64,000 bases of DNA. Origin: Chlamydiales bacterium (GTDB lineage: Bacteria; Chlamydiota; Chlamydiia; Chlamydiales; Simkaniaceae). Positions 62,882-64,000 of the stretch are shown here, piece after piece. Below the pieces are notes generated by a model. The model worked only from the letters and a program-made list of their open reading frames with translations, did not search any database and was not told where the DNA came from. The stretch is taken from NCBI GenBank assembly GCA_024233515.1, contig JACKPO010000003.1, positions 124,001 through 188,000 on the forward strand. The letters run 5' to 3'. The first letter of the stretch is position 1; the number at the start of each line of letters is the position of its first letter. Position numbers and translations under genes: made by a program.

Positions 62882-64000
62882 TTATAGATTTGTGTCGCAG
62901 TAGTCGATAAGGCTTTTAAGCGTTCCTTCTTGATCACCACCGAAATTTGGGTTGTCAGTTTTGTAGTAGAGTAAGTGAGGATTCTTCCATTTTTTTAGAT
63001 GTAGGAGTGCTTGTTTCTTGAGTTCTGACCGCTCGCCTTCAAGATCAGCTTGTGTTTTCATTTTAAAATGGTCTAAGGGCTCGCTTCGATTGGTGTTATT
63101 CTGATGGATCCATTGATAAAGACTCTTGCTTTGAAAATGCTGAAGAATCTCTTTCATATTCATGATTAAATGAATGCCACATTGCAATTGATTATCTTGA
63201 TCCCATTGATTACGAATATACTGTGCTCCATCTCCTGTTCTAGTGATGCCCAACCCACTTGCTTCTAGTGCGCACGTAATGAATTTCAAATGCTCATTCC
63301 ATGACCAAGAGGAAATACTGTCAATAAGAGTAATAGAAGCAACCTTATTTTGAATCTCAATCACAACGCAGGCGCAATGACCGATACCATAGGAACTCTT
63401 AAGTGGTATGATTGGGATAATCCATTTGCAATCCTGTTGGTTATCCTTAAAGATTTTATTCATTCCGTTTTTAAAATAGTCTTCATTGGATGTCGGAAGA
63501 ATGGCATTAAATACGCGACTTAAATCTCTTTTTCCAATGTAATCCCCTTGCTCTGAATAAGGGCGAGTAGGAAAGGAGTCTGAAAGCATTACACTATAAA
63601 GCCAAGTTTTATTAAAACCAGACTGGAGGTTTCCTGTTAAAATGAAGATGTCACCAACACACATTGCTTGAATAAATGTCCCACGAGGTGTACCAAAATT
63701 AAATGGATGTTGTGGATCCCATGAAAAAAATTCAAACAGCTGCTTTTTCCCCTTCGGAAAGTTTTGAAATGCCTGAGGAGTCGTGACCATATAGAAACCC
63801 CAACCTCCCAAAGCGGATGCAAAAATTGTCCTGTGATGGAGAGAAGGAATCTGATTTTTTATGATATATCCACCGAAAAGCATTAAGCTTAAGTGCATAG
63901 CTTTTTTGATCGAGGGGTGTATTTGAAAAGAATTAAAATGCTGATGACACAAATAGGTAACCCCAATGTTCACCCCGACTAGCATCCATTCTCCAACAAA
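62882..64000 (-). CDS. Ulp1-like (C48, CE-clan) cysteine protease with membrane segments; 5' end beyond window
   Basis: At least 367 residues; the frame is open to the right edge, so the true start may be outside. Two hydrophobic segments lie near the N-terminus (NIGVTYLCHQHF, MHLSLMLFGGYIIKN). The catalytic core reads IPLKSSYGIGHCACVVIEI (His), ITLIDSISS (Asp) and NQWDQDNQLQCGIHLIMN (Gln and nucleophile Cys), in the order of Ulp1/SENP and ChlaDub deubiquitinating or deSUMOylating proteases. Such enzymes act on host ubiquitin-like conjugates. Simkania-type chlamydiae carry several. Membrane anchoring suggests action at the vacuole membrane. Confidence 0.65.
   Translation of the reverse strand, partial: FVGEWMLVGVNIGVTYLCHQHFNSFQIHPSIKKAMHLSLMLFGGYIIKNQIPSLHHRTIFASALGGWGFYMVTTPQAFQNFPKGKKQLFEFFSWDPQHPFNFGTPRGTFIQAMCVGDIFILTGNLQSGFNKTWLYSVMLSDSFPTRPYSEQGDYIGKRDLSRVFNAILPTSNEDYFKNGMNKIFKDNQQDCKWIIPIIPLKSSYGIGHCACVVIEIQNKVASITLIDSISSWSWNEHLKFITCALEASGLGITRTGDGAQYIRNQWDQDNQLQCGIHLIMNMKEILQHFQSKSLYQWIHQNNTNRSEPLDHFKMKTQADLEGERSELKKQALLHLKKWKNPHLLYYKTDNPNFGGDQEGTLKSLIDYCDTNL

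Overview
The window looks like chromosomal DNA of a member of the Chlamydiota, most likely a Simkania-like environmental chlamydia. This is inferred from gene content, not from a database match. The pointers are an ATP/ADP translocase of the energy-parasite type (56.0-57.6 kb), two tandem MOMP-like outer-membrane proteins (34.1-36.6 kb), waaA/leuS, the chlamydial gene order smpB-dnaN-recF (24.4-27.6 kb), and several proteins with eukaryotic-style domains that look like host-directed effectors.

Layout. 0-6.7 kb: three tandem copies of an effector family that share one N-terminal module. Two copies end in a leucine-rich-repeat plus NEL (IpaH/SspH-type ubiquitin ligase) region and one in an F-box-like segment plus 96-bp repeats. 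6.7-9.3 kb: a broken NTT/MFS-like transporter and a broken M48 peptidase. Everything in 0-9.3 kb carries frameshifts, many of them homopolymer-length changes. 9.3-24 kb: intact metabolic and envelope genes (HD hydrolase, amino-acid antiporter, IMPDH/GMP reductase family, glycosyltransferase, deacetylase, waaA, leuS, terC), two CAU tRNAs and an orphan AbiEi-like antitoxin. 24-34 kb: smpB, orphan higA, dnaN, recF, pgi, two EEP-fold proteins (one catalytically degenerate), trmB, upp, tRNA-Pro and tRNA-Leu. 34-38.6 kb: MOMP-like genes and a flavin monooxygenase.

38.6-45.0 kb holds the most striking block: a complete NHLP/NHLM-type peptide export system. It has a peptidase-ABC protein, a second ABC protein with a long N-terminal region, and an HlyD-like adaptor. 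Divergent to these is an NHLP leader-peptide gene whose product stops where the cleavage site and core should be. A 44-residue GGG-containing peptide gene follows it. Together they suggest a chlamydial ribosomal-peptide secretion system. 45-64 kb: a DUF4143 ATPase with a twin-dyad operator, the scattered remains of a LigD-like gene, many lineage-specific proteins, sodB, npt, a sulfatase-LRR fusion and, at the right edge, a membrane-anchored Ulp1-like cysteine protease.

Throughout 4-37 kb, intergenic spaces carry short fold-back elements of about 160 bp. Each is an imperfect palindrome over its whole length, and most have different terminal sequences. They have landed beside or inside tRNA, antitoxin, MOMP and effector genes. 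No transposase gene is visible in the window.
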